NCBI GenBank assembly: GCA_023457235.1
Contig: JAEWMK010000100.1
Span: forward strand, 1-7,780
DNA length: 7,780 bases
Source of the DNA: Bacillota bacterium
GTDB lineage: Bacteria > Bacillota > Bacilli > Bacillales > Bacillaceae_J
Direction: 5' to 3'
Numbering within the stretch: the stretch's first letter is position 1; the number at the start of each line of letters is the position of its first letter. The position numbers were made by a program, and so were the translations under genes. Under the pieces are notes generated by a model. It did no database searches. It was not told where the DNA came from and saw only the letters and a program-made list of their open reading frames with translations. Of this stretch, positions 1 to 5,718 are shown in pieces.

Positions 1-509
1 CATGCATCAGGTTCACTTAGGGAAATGTGTGGCAACTTCTCACCGTTAATCTTTAAAAATGCAAGATCTATATCAGTTTCAGCAGATATAATCTCCGCCG
101 CCATCCATTCTCCGTTCGGAAAAATCACAGTGATGGGGTGCATATCATCAACGACATGTTTATTCATGACAATTAAACCAGTTTCAGAGATATTAAAACC
201 AGTTCCCTTTGTGTACTGATCTTGAATGGTGACAACGGCTTCCTTATACTCCTTAATGTCATCTTTTTTTGAAAGCTCACTTGATTTTTGTAAAAATTTA
301 ATAGAGGAAAAATTGATCACTCTTGGCCATACTTGATTGAGGCTGATAAGTAAAGCGATCACTAGTATTATTACAATGAATTTACGGATCAAGGATTGGC
401 GCTTGATTTGCCTGTCTTTTACTATTTTATCTTCTTCATTCGGTAAAAAATCTTCCAAAGAAGGCTCATCAAAATATTCTTCATTTTCATTACGTTCTTG
501 TCTGTCCAT
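1..509 (-). CDS. Membrane-anchored trypsin/HtrA-like serine protease, N-terminal part (3' end outside window)
   Basis: Open for 169 codons from the ATG at 509 to the window edge, so the C-terminal part is missing. Seen directly: an acidic N-terminal tail (residues about 1-30), a basic stretch, one hydrophobic segment at about 44-57 (probable membrane anchor, cytoplasm-in), a linker, then a trypsin-like fold from about residue 90. The motif GTGF (102-105) followed by MNKHVV matches the GxGxI...TNxHVV block of S1C/HtrA peptidases, which gives His118 as catalytic. DIDLAFLKI contains the 'DLA' motif, giving Asp148 as the second catalytic residue. The Ser (GxSGG) would lie beyond the window, so activity and any PDZ domain cannot be judged. 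The known family role is extracytoplasmic protein quality control or processing. GAGAGG at 524-519 is a fitting ribosome binding site. It lies 57 bases downstream of a 50-residue ORF on the same strand, probably one transcript. Confidence 0.85.
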   Translation of the reverse strand, partial: MDRQERNENEEYFDEPSLEDFLPNEEDKIVKDRQIKRQSLIRKFIVIILVIALLISLNQVWPRVINFSSIKFLQKSSELSKKDDIKEYKEAVVTIQDQYTKGTGFNISETGLIVMNKHVVDDMHPITVIFPNGEWMAAEIISAETDIDLAFLKINGEKLPHISLSEPDA

Positions 510-566
510 AGAAAATTTCCTCTCACTAATTGAACAAAAACGACAAGTGCGCTAATCACCTGTCGA

Positions 567-719
567 TTATATTGGTCTTAAAGTTTTTTCATCATAAAAT
601 ACATTCCTTAATGCAAATTCCTTTGGCGCTGAAATAATTCTCCTAATTCGTGCAAAAGACTCTTTTTCCACCCCTGGTGTATAGGGTTCTTCTAATTTTA
701 ATTGTTTTTCTAATCCCAT
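567..719 (-). CDS. Small hypothetical protein, 50 residues
   Basis: I do not recognise this protein. It is a complete 50-codon frame (ATG at 719, TAA at 567) on the same strand as the downstream protease. GGGTGA, ending four bases before the ATG, is a good ribosome binding site. The product is hydrophilic and charged, with no membrane segment or signal peptide. It begins MGLEKQLKLEEPYTPG, has an Arg-rich middle (FARIRRIIS, about 22-30) and ends in FYDEKTLRPI. It sits between a recognisable promoter and the protease gene, so co-expression is likely. The support is its position and ribosome binding site rather than homology; it could still be a chance frame in a long 5' leader. Confidence 0.5.
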   Translation of the reverse strand: MGLEKQLKLEEPYTPGVEKESFARIRRIISAPKEFALRNVFYDEKTLRPI

Positions 720-723
720 AACT

Positions 724-759
724 TCACCCGTTTCTATTTATACTACAAATCAATTCCAT
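724..759 (-). CDS. Possible 11-codon leader peptide
   Basis: A short frame reads MELICSINRNG and its TGA stop (726-724) is part of the GGGTGA ribosome binding site of the 50-residue ORF, which would allow translational coupling. It has its own strong AAGGAG at 768-763. The gap to ATG is only 3 bases; an in-frame TTG six bases further on is better spaced. The promoter at 784-792 would place the transcript start about 10 bases before AAGGAG, so this is the first thing a ribosome would meet. A frame this short may arise by chance. Confidence 0.3.
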   Translation of the reverse strand: MELICSINRNG

Positions 760-783
760 TGACTCCTTAATGCCCACGTAATC

Positions 784-792
784 ATTATACCA
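784..792 (-). promoter_or_regulatory. Extended -10 promoter of the small-ORF/protease operon
   Basis: On the minus strand TGGTATAAT is a perfect extended -10 (TGn plus TATAAT at 789-784). The best -35 candidates are weak: TTAACA at 810-805 gives only a 15-base spacer, and the hexamer at 17 bases (TTTTAA) is poor. A sigma-A promoter that relies on its extended -10 fits. Transcription would start near 777. Confidence 0.55.
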
Positions 793-1001
793 AATAAAGG
801 TAAATGTTAAAAATGTTCTGAAATGGACGACAGATGAAAAGTAATCTTTTTAGGGGATTAAAAATTCAATTTACCGAATGCTTGTTTGTGAATGTGTATG
901 GTTTCTGTAGCACAACATGCTAACAAAAACTCCACAGCAGGCTTACAGAATGACCTTTATGACCCGCTACACCTTCCGATTAAGGGGTTTAATAAGACGA
1001 A

Positions 1002-1029
1002 AAAGGACTTGAAGAGTACCAAGTCCTTT
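1002..1029 (-). terminator. Probable terminator of the DUF3231 gene
   Basis: The perfect 10-bp stem AAAGGACTTG/CAAGTCCTTT closes an 8-base loop (1012-1019). On the minus strand it is followed by TTTTCGTCTTATT, a moderate U-rich tail; on the plus strand the tail is poor. It lies 55 bases past the stop codon of the leftward DUF3231 gene. Confidence 0.65.
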
Positions 1030-1032
1030 AAG

Positions 1033-1072
1033 ATTTGTTGTTCAACTCTTGCACCCGCTCAGTTCAACAAAT
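1033..1072. repeat. Bulged inverted repeat next to the DUF3231 stop codon
   Basis: ATTTGTTG (1033-1040) pairs with CAACAAAT (1065-1072), and after a 3-base bulge AACT (1044-1047) pairs with AGTT (1061-1064). The 13-base loop is GC-rich (CTTGCACCCGCTC). There is no U-run on either side, so it is not a typical terminator by itself; it could be an mRNA 3' stabiliser or part of a repeat element. Confidence 0.5.
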
Positions 1073-1084
1073 GCAGACTTCTTT

Positions 1085-2080
1085 CTATCTGTTTTCTCCT
1101 AACGCTTTTCGAGCTGTAGCTTGAGGAGGTTGCTCCATCCACCCATTTTTTATCATAATATTAGCAGTATCTTCTAAATATTTGGCTGTTTCCGCCAATA
1201 AACGTGTAAAATGTAGCCCAATATCTCGTCTGTTACATAAACCTATTGCAGAGCCGTACTTGCTTATGAACACAGCACCTATTGTCATAATGAAAAACAT
1301 CATCATTTTATCGCTAAAAGGGGGTATGGTTGAGTTCGTTACTTCAGATTCGTAAGTTGTTAGGGAAGGCAAATCATCTTCTCTTAGTAATGATGTAAAT
1401 ACTTCAATGTGTTTATCACACATTTCCTTTCCTCTAATAAAAAAGTCACGAAGGTCTTTTGATTTTGCTATTTGACTGTACGACATGAGCTTTGCTCCTG
1501 CCAATGCTACCCCTCTAATATTAAAAACTAATTGATTGATTTCAATCGCATTTAAAGGTCTTCTATCGCCAAACCAGCCCGTTAAAAATCCTTGTTGATG
1601 TACAAAATCTGCTTTTTCGGGTATAGGAATAGTTGGTGCAGAATTTGCTAATCCTCTTTTTACCAATAAATCTTTACTTTGATTATAAAGTTTTGTAGTT
1701 AAAGAAACACAATGAGTAAAAAAGTCACGGACATCCAATCGAGTTGAATTCACTAACGAAAGACCGTAAAACTCTAATCCATTCTCAGCTAAAGCATTAT
1801 ATTGAATAAGAGCAAATTGGTCGGAATATAACCGAGGGGCATTTAAATCTACATCTTCTTCAGTAAATCCTAATGGCAAAGGAAAGTTTTCTTGTTTTAA
1901 TATTTCTTCTATATTAACAACAATCTCCTGCGAAATTTCTAATGTTAATTCTATAATGGAACAAATCTCTTCATCCTCACATTTTTTCATGTAATAAGGT
2001 ATGGAAAAAATATACATTAAATTATTCATATACGTTGTCCAGAGATTTGCAATTTCTGAAGCATTTAATTGTATTTTCAT
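1085..2080 (-). CDS. DUF3231 family protein with two related helical halves
   Basis: Probably 331 residues. Two adjacent ATGs (2083 and 2080) follow GGAGGG; I chose 2080 because its 7-base gap from GGAGG is better. The frame stays open upstream to 2128 but without a ribosome binding site there. The protein is an internal duplication: residues about 5-144 and 175-314 align at several points, e.g. LNASEIANLW with LNAIEINQLV, PRLYSDQ with PPFSDKM, and helices ending in LLVKRGL with IMIKNGW. Each half looks like a mostly helical bundle. This matches DUF3231, a Bacillales family distantly related to the CotF-like spore coat fold; the function is unknown, and a spore role is only inference. There is no signal peptide. 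It stands alone, downstream of the groEL terminator and upstream of its own terminator-like hairpin. I could not find a convincing promoter, sigma-A or sigma-G, in front of it. Confidence 0.8.
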   Translation of the reverse strand: MKIQLNASEIANLWTTYMNNLMYIFSIPYYMKKCEDEEICSIIELTLEISQEIVVNIEEILKQENFPLPLGFTEEDVDLNAPRLYSDQFALIQYNALAENGLEFYGLSLVNSTRLDVRDFFTHCVSLTTKLYNQSKDLLVKRGLANSAPTIPIPEKADFVHQQGFLTGWFGDRRPLNAIEINQLVFNIRGVALAGAKLMSYSQIAKSKDLRDFFIRGKEMCDKHIEVFTSLLREDDLPSLTTYESEVTNSTIPPFSDKMMMFFIMTIGAVFISKYGSAIGLCNRRDIGLHFTRLLAETAKYLEDTANIMIKNGWMEQPPQATARKALGENR

Positions 2081-2115
2081 CATGAACCCTCCATCTGCAT
2101 CAATGTATTTAATAA

Positions 2116-2325
2116 TTAATTTACCCATTTTTTAAGGGATGAACCATTTTTGTTTTTGGTCGTTTGCCCTAACCCCTCCTCAATCCTTTTTTTATCTACT
2201 TCATTACCCAATCATTGTATTTCTTATAAAGTGGGAGTATTTGTTGGAGATATTGTCGGACATGAATAGGTCGTGGTCTTGAAACGCCTGTCATCTAAAA
2301 AGTCTTGATAAGCAAATTTTAACAA
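2116..2325 (-). pseudogene. Short broken reading frames, possibly a decayed gene (tyrosine recombinase N-terminus?)
   Basis: No intact gene fits between the DUF3231 gene and the groEL terminator. On the minus strand three short frames follow and overlap each other: 2325-2224 (starts LLKFAYQDFLDDRRFK), 2294-2196 (contains PIHVRQYLQQILPLYKKYND) and 2211-2116 (GNEVDKKRIEEGLG). The opening of the first resembles the start of a core-binding domain in some Bacillus tyrosine recombinases, from memory only. The other two read like continuous protein if frameshifts are allowed. None has a good ribosome binding site before its start. An orphan GAGGAGGGG (2180-2172) has no usable start codon after it. 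This may be a decayed gene or chance. Confidence 0.25.
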
Positions 2326-2326
2326 C

Positions 2327-2363
2327 AAAAAAACCACTCCCTAATTTTTTATAGGAAGTGGTT
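2327..2363 (-). terminator. groESL terminator
   Basis: On the minus strand a 12-bp stem (2363-2352 with 2343-2332, one G-U pair) with an 8-base AT-only loop is followed by seven U (2333-2327). It is a textbook Rho-independent terminator, about 90 bases past the groEL stop. Confidence 0.9.
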
Positions 2364-2421
2364 ATTGCTATTGATATAAATTATTTACATGACTATTTCA
2401 CAGTTTAGTCGAAAAATGCAC

Positions 2422-2450
2422 TTAACCAGTTCTCATAAATGAGTGGTTAA
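2422..2450 (-). repeat. Hairpin directly after the groEL stop codon
   Basis: TTAACCA/TGGTTAA (2422-2428 with 2444-2450) encloses a second stem CTCA/TGAG (2432-2435 with 2440-2443), with a 3-base bulge between them. It begins one base after the groEL TAA. The minus-strand tail (AGTGCATTTTTCG) is only weakly U-rich, so this is more likely an mRNA end-protecting structure or a weak first terminator than the main one. Confidence 0.5.
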
Positions 2451-2451
2451 A

Positions 2452-4077
2452 TTACATCATCCCCATGCCGCCCATGCCGCCCATGTCAGGCATTCCTGGA
2501 GCTTCTTTTTCAGGGATGTCAGCAACTACTGCTTCTGTTGTTAAGAACATAGCCGCTACAGATGTTGCGTTTTGTAATGCAGAACGAGTTACTTTAGTTG
2601 GATCAACGATACCAGCTTCAACCATGTTTACCCACTCGCCAGTTGCAGCATTGAAACCAATGCCAACTGCTTCATTTTTAAGACGCTCTACGATTACAGA
2701 ACCTTCTAAACCAGCGTTAGCAGCGATTTGACGAACTGGCTCTTCTAATGCACGTAATACGATGTTTTTACCAGTTTCTTCGTCACCTACTAACTCAAGA
2801 GCAGCTACTTTTTTGTACACGTTAACTAGAGCTGTACCACCACCAGCAACGATACCTTCTTCTACTGCTGCACGAGTAGCGTTTAATGCGTCTTCGATGC
2901 GAAGCTTCTTCTCTTTTAATTCAGTTTCAGTTGCAGCACCAACTTTGATTACAGCTACACCGCCAGCAAGTTTAGCTAAGCGCTCTTGTAATTTTTCCTT
3001 ATCAAACTCAGAAGTTGTTTCTTCCATTTGTTTGCGGATTTGGTTTACACGACCTGAAATATTAGCAGAGTCGCCAGCGCCTTCTACGATTGTTGTGTTT
3101 TCTTTAGTAACAACAACTTTTGAGGCACGACCTAATTGTTCAATAGTTGCAGCTTTAAGATCTAAACCGATATCTTCAGTGATTACTTGACCACCAGTTA
3201 AGATAGCGATATCTTCTAGCATTGCTTTACGACGGTCACCAAAGCCAGGAGCTTTAACAGCTACTGCGTTGAATGTACCGCGAAGCTTGTTAACTACTAA
3301 TGTTGCTAGTGCTTCACCTTCAACATCTTCAGCGATCATTAATAATGGCTTACCTTGTTGAACGACTTGTTCTAATACTGGTAAGATTTCTTGAATGCTA
3401 GCAATTTTCTTATCAGTGATAAGAATATATGGGTTTTCAAGAACAGCTTCCATTTTTTCTGAATTTGTTACCATGTAAGGTGAAGAGTAGCCACGGTCAA
3501 ATTGCATACCTTCTACAACTTCTAATTCAGTTGTGAAGCCTTTTGATTCTTCTATTGTGATAACGCCGTCGTTTCCAACGCGCTCCATTGCTTCAGCAAT
3601 TAATTGACCTACTTCATCATTGTCAGCTGAAATAGCTGCAACTTGAGCGATAGATTCTTTACCTTGGATTGGCTTAGAGATCGCTTTTAATTCTTCAACA
3701 GCAGCTTGAGTTGCTTTTTCAATACCTTTTTTGATGCCCATTGGGTTAGCACCAGCAGTTACGTTCTTTAAACCTTCACGGATTAAAGCTTGAGCAAGAA
3801 CAGTTGCAGTAGTAGTACCGTCACCAGCAATGTCGTTTGTTTTGCTAGCTACTTCAGCAACTAATTTTGCACCCATATTTTCGAATGCATCTGGTAATTC
3901 GATTTCTTTTGCGATTGTTACACCATCATTTGTAATTAATGGAGAACCGAATTTTTTCTCTAATACAACATTGCGTCCTTTAGGTCCAAGCGTTACTTTA
4001 ACTGCGTTTGCTAATGCGTCTACACCACGTAGCATCGCACGACGAGCATCTTCACTAAATTGAATTTCTTTAGCCAT
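2452..4077 (-). CDS. groEL: Chaperonin GroEL (Hsp60, 60 kDa)
   Basis: 541 residues, full length for the family. GroEL forms the cytosolic double-ring ATPase that, with GroES as lid, folds non-native proteins. Seen directly: VTLGPKGRNVVL (28-39) and GDGTTTATVL (85-94), both nucleotide-binding; the ATPase aspartate in the IEDALNATRAAVEEG block (about residue 396); AGGGTALVN (411-419); and the flexible Gly-Met tail ending GGMGGMGMM. GAGGAGG (4094-4088), 10 bases before the ATG, is the ribosome binding site. It follows groES in the same direction after 119 bases and is served by the groES promoter and CIRCE operator. No damage or unusual residue is visible. Several plus-strand frames inside it are antisense shadows. 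Confidence 0.99.
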   Translation of the reverse strand: MAKEIQFSEDARRAMLRGVDALANAVKVTLGPKGRNVVLEKKFGSPLITNDGVTIAKEIELPDAFENMGAKLVAEVASKTNDIAGDGTTTATVLAQALIREGLKNVTAGANPMGIKKGIEKATQAAVEELKAISKPIQGKESIAQVAAISADNDEVGQLIAEAMERVGNDGVITIEESKGFTTELEVVEGMQFDRGYSSPYMVTNSEKMEAVLENPYILITDKKIASIQEILPVLEQVVQQGKPLLMIAEDVEGEALATLVVNKLRGTFNAVAVKAPGFGDRRKAMLEDIAILTGGQVITEDIGLDLKAATIEQLGRASKVVVTKENTTIVEGAGDSANISGRVNQIRKQMEETTSEFDKEKLQERLAKLAGGVAVIKVGAATETELKEKKLRIEDALNATRAAVEEGIVAGGGTALVNVYKKVAALELVGDEETGKNIVLRALEEPVRQIAANAGLEGSVIVERLKNEAVGIGFNAATGEWVNMVEAGIVDPTKVTRSALQNATSVAAMFLTTEAVVADIPEKEAPGMPDMGGMGGMGMM

Positions 4078-4126
4078 TTAAGTAATACCTCCTCAAAATT
4101 ATTAATCGATTCTATTAGTCAAGGGT

Positions 4127-4155
4127 GATCTACTATGTAAAAAGACTAGTAGATC
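4127..4155 (-). promoter_or_regulatory. Intercistronic hairpin between groES and groEL
   Basis: A perfect 9-bp inverted repeat, GATCTACTA/TAGTAGATC (4127-4135 with 4147-4155 read on either strand), closes an 11-base loop that carries five U on the minus strand. No U-run follows the stem, so it should not terminate strongly. It may set groES:groEL stoichiometry through mRNA cleavage or stability; that is inference. Confidence 0.5.
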
Positions 4156-4196
4156 TATCTCACGAAAAATCTCTATCATTCCGCGTTCAAGACCAC

Positions 4197-4481
4197 TTAG
4201 CCAACAATTGCTAAAACATCATTCTCGCGAATAATTAAATATTCTTTACCTTCATATTTCACTTCTGTACCAGCGTATTTAGAGAAAATGATGCGGTCGC
4301 CTTCTTTAACTTCTAAAGCAACTTTCTCTCCGTTATCTAATACACGGCCAGTTCCTACAGCTACAACACGACCTTCTTGCGGCTTTTCCTTCGCAGTGTC
4401 TGGTAAAACAATACCGCTTGCAGTCTTTTCTTCTGCTTCAACAAGCTCAATAACAACACGATCACCTAATGGTTTTAACAA
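4197..4481 (-). CDS. groES: Co-chaperonin GroES (Hsp10)
   Basis: 94 residues, beginning LKPLGDRVVIEL after the initiator. It is the heptameric lid of the GroEL chamber. Seen directly: the N-terminal strand LKPLGDRVVIE, the mobile loop that contacts GroEL (EEKTASGIVLPDTAKEKP, about 17-34, with the IVL tripeptide at 24-26), and the conserved DRIIFSKYAGTEVKYEGKEYLI block. The start is TTG at 4481: AGGAGG at 4496-4491 is nine bases away. The upstream in-frame GTG at 4490 directly abuts the ribosome binding site and would add three residues the family lacks. First gene of the groESL operon, preceded by CIRCE. Confidence 0.98.
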   Translation of the reverse strand: MLKPLGDRVVIELVEAEEKTASGIVLPDTAKEKPQEGRVVAVGTGRVLDNGEKVALEVKEGDRIIFSKYAGTEVKYEGKEYLIIRENDVLAIVG

Positions 4482-4524
4482 GTGAAACACCCTCCTAAGA
4501 TAAATTTTAAATTAATTTGATTTA

Positions 4525-4551
4525 TTAGCACTCATCAGACTTGAGTGCTAA
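4525..4551 (-). promoter_or_regulatory. CIRCE operator (HrcA binding site)
   Basis: Exact match to the consensus TTAGCACTC-N9-GAGTGCTAA, with spacer ATCAGACTT. HrcA bound here represses class I heat-shock genes until heat stress titrates its partner GroEL. It sits just downstream of the predicted groESL transcript start, so it lies both at the promoter and in the 5' leader, about 45 bases before the groES start codon. Confidence 0.98.
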
Positions 4552-4561
4552 CACATTTATT

Positions 4562-4590
4562 ATGATAAATAAATAACTAGATTTTTGCAA
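4562..4590 (-). promoter_or_regulatory. groESL promoter (sigma-A type)
   Basis: On the minus strand: -35 TTGCAA (4590-4585), 17-base spacer, -10 TATCAT (4567-4562). The start would fall near 4555, with CIRCE beginning a few bases later, the usual layout for HrcA-controlled groESL. Confidence 0.8.
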
Positions 4591-4610
4591 GTAAAATCTA
4601 TATTTTTTTT
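4578..4610 (+). repeat. Perfect inverted repeat around the groESL -35 box, with T-run
   Basis: TAGATTTT (4578-4585) and AAAATCTA (4593-4600) flank a 7-base loop that contains most of the -35 hexamer TTGCAA. On the plus strand the repeat is followed by TATTTTTTTT, so it could act as a weak terminator for antisense transcripts, or be an operator for a second regulator. It is not a CIRCE or a CtsR-type heptad repeat. Confidence 0.45.
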
Positions 4611-4688
4611 GTAAAAATTAACCTACTTGAACATTATTAACGAAATGCCGAAAAATCAATCATCTTTTTATAGCTTTTAAAATAATTA

Positions 4689-4697
4689 TGTTAAAAT
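4689..4697 (+). promoter_or_regulatory. Probable ydiL-ydiK promoter (extended -10)
   Basis: TGTTAAAAT is an extended -10 (TGn-TAAAAT). No good -35 lies 16-18 bases upstream (TATAGC at 17). The start would be near 4704, giving a leader of about 35 bases. Confidence 0.4.
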
Positions 4698-4738
4698 ACA
4701 AGAGTGGTTCATCTGATTAAACATAAAGGGGTATAACA

Positions 4739-5455
4739 TTGAAAAGCAGATACTTGCTTACTATATTAATGTATATTTTTGTCCAATTTTCAGGGATCTT
4801 GTTTGGTGTGGATTTGCTGCTTCGAAATGGGATCTCAAAGGATGATGCGGTGGCCATTTGGACGGTCATAAGCTTTAGTGCCGGTTTACTCATAGTCATT
4901 TTGTTATTAATACCCGACATCAAAGAACGTCATAAGACGAGTAATAGGGTTTCAAAGACTGCAGCAGCTGGTTGGGCAATTACCGGGGTCTTTCTTGCAT
5001 TTTTTGCACAAATTATTGCTGCACAAATTGAAATGATGCTTGGATTCGAAATGGGCTCTGAAAATACAGAGATTTTAGTAGAAATTGCGATGGAAACACC
5101 AATTTTTATTATTGTTACATCTGTAGTGGGTCCAATTTTTGAAGAAATTATTTTTCGTCAAATCATCTTTGGCAGTTTATATACAAGATTTAATTTTTGG
5201 ATTGCCGCTATCATCAGCTCTTTAATATTTGCAGCTGTTCACTTTGACTTTACGCATATTATCATTTATGCGGCAATGGGGCTAGTGTTTTCCTTTCTTT
5301 ATGTCAAAACAAAAAGAATACTCGTACCCATTGTGGCACACGTCTCCATGAATACCTTTGTTGTATTAGTGCGAATTCTTTTTGCAGATGATATGGAGAG
5401 GCTGCAGAAACAATATGAACAGATGCAAAGCTTTGTTGGAGGATTTTTACAATGA
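4739..5455 (+). CDS. ydiL: CPBP-family intramembrane metalloprotease-like protein YdiL
   Basis: 238 residues. It has the three CPBP (Abi/Rce1-like) motifs: EEIIFR (Glu135, Glu136, Arg140), FAAVH (Phe164...His168) and HVSMN (His201...Asn205), the putative metal-binding and catalytic residues in the membrane. Hydrophobic segments lie at about 6-28, 38-59, 77-98, 121-139, 152-168, 172-188 and 194-213. Similarity throughout and position beside groES match B. subtilis YdiL. Family members cut prenylated or other membrane substrates or protect against bacteriocins; the substrate here is unknown. The start is TTG, supported by AAAGGGG seven bases upstream (4725-4731). The stop overlaps the ydiK start (ATGA), so the two are translationally coupled. 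Confidence 0.9.
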   Translation: MKSRYLLTILMYIFVQFSGILFGVDLLLRNGISKDDAVAIWTVISFSAGLLIVILLLIPDIKERHKTSNRVSKTAAAGWAITGVFLAFFAQIIAAQIEMMLGFEMGSENTEILVEIAMETPIFIIVTSVVGPIFEEIIFRQIIFGSLYTRFNFWIAAIISSLIFAAVHFDFTHIIIYAAMGLVFSFLYVKTKRILVPIVAHVSMNTFVVLVRILFADDMERLQKQYEQMQSFVGGFLQ

Positions 5456-5649
5456 GAACATCACCATATACAATGGCACTTATATACGTAGCAATGGGTG
5501 CCCTCTTTACATATTTAGCGATCCAAAGCGCTGAGGAGACGATTTGGAATTTTTCTACGATACTATTAATGATTATTGCAACCTTTGATTTTTCAACAGC
5601 GATACGTTTTATTTTATTCAAAAAAGTGATGGATAAAAGAAAATCATAA
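5452..5649 (+). CDS. ydiK: Small membrane protein YdiK (DUF4305 family)
   Basis: 65 residues with two hydrophobic helices (about 5-24 and 34-53), a short acidic link (AEET) and a basic C-terminal tail (KKVMDKRKS), which favours that end in the cytoplasm. It matches YdiK/DUF4305 of B. subtilis by sequence character and by its place after ydiL. The function is not known. The ATG overlaps the ydiL stop by four bases, with GGAGG at 5438-5442 as ribosome binding site, so it is the second gene of a two-gene operon and may act with YdiL. Confidence 0.85.
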   Translation: MRTSPYTMALIYVAMGALFTYLAIQSAEETIWNFSTILLMIIATFDFSTAIRFILFKKVMDKRKS

Positions 5650-5663
5650 AAGAAGCGAATTTT

Positions 5664-5697
5664 AAACGGCTGCCTCTAAATAGAGACAGCCGTTTTT
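5664..5697 (+). terminator. Bidirectional terminator between ydiK and rex
   Basis: A 14-bp stem (5664-5677 with 5682-5695) has one internal mismatch (C5673/A5686, a G-U pair on the minus strand) and an AAAT tetraloop. The plus strand has a T5 tail (5693-5697); the minus strand has UUU followed by AAAAUU. It serves the convergent ydiL-ydiK and moaC-rex operons. Confidence 0.9.
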
Positions 5698-5718
5698 CTA
5701 TGTGTACTTTTGAGCAAA

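Larger units (their letters stand above)
793..1084. other. Gene-free intergenic region with several inverted repeats
   Basis: No coding region is supported here; the one 75-codon plus-strand frame (892-1119) has no ribosome binding site and runs into the antisense of the DUF3231 gene. The stretch contains an imperfect inverted repeat (903-909 with 944-950, TTCTGTA/TACAGAA), a perfect 10-bp terminator-like hairpin (1002-1029) and a 12-bp hairpin with a 3-base bulge (1033-1072). Such density suggests an RNA-structured 3' region or a dispersed intergenic element. 793 to about 890 is AT-rich and shows nothing else. Confidence 0.5.

Noticed and set aside
25..555. Plus-strand frames of 64 and 72 codons
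   Set aside because: They are shadows of the protease gene on the other strand, which has a ribosome binding site, membrane anchor and catalytic motifs.
884..900. TTTGTGAATGTGT as a possible Rex operator
   Set aside because: Only one half-site resembles TTGTGA; the second half TCACAA is missing and no rex target gene is adjacent.
892..1119. 75-codon plus-strand frame
   Set aside because: No ribosome binding site, a product of no recognisable kind, and it passes through hairpins and into the antisense of the DUF3231 C-terminus.
2273..2288. Near-identical short sequence (GTGGTCTTGAA-CGC) inverted on both sides of groEL (also 4181-4196)
   Set aside because: An 11-base exact match is expected several times by chance in a window of this size; no further similarity flanks it.
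2465..4063. Three plus-strand frames (88, 142 and 77 codons) inside groEL
   Set aside because: They are antisense to a strongly conserved gene, have no ribosome binding sites and give low-complexity Ser/Ala/Thr-rich products typical of antisense translation.
5304..5621. 105-codon minus-strand frame across the ydiL-ydiK junction
   Set aside because: It is antisense to two coupled genes with clear family membership and has no supporting start signals.
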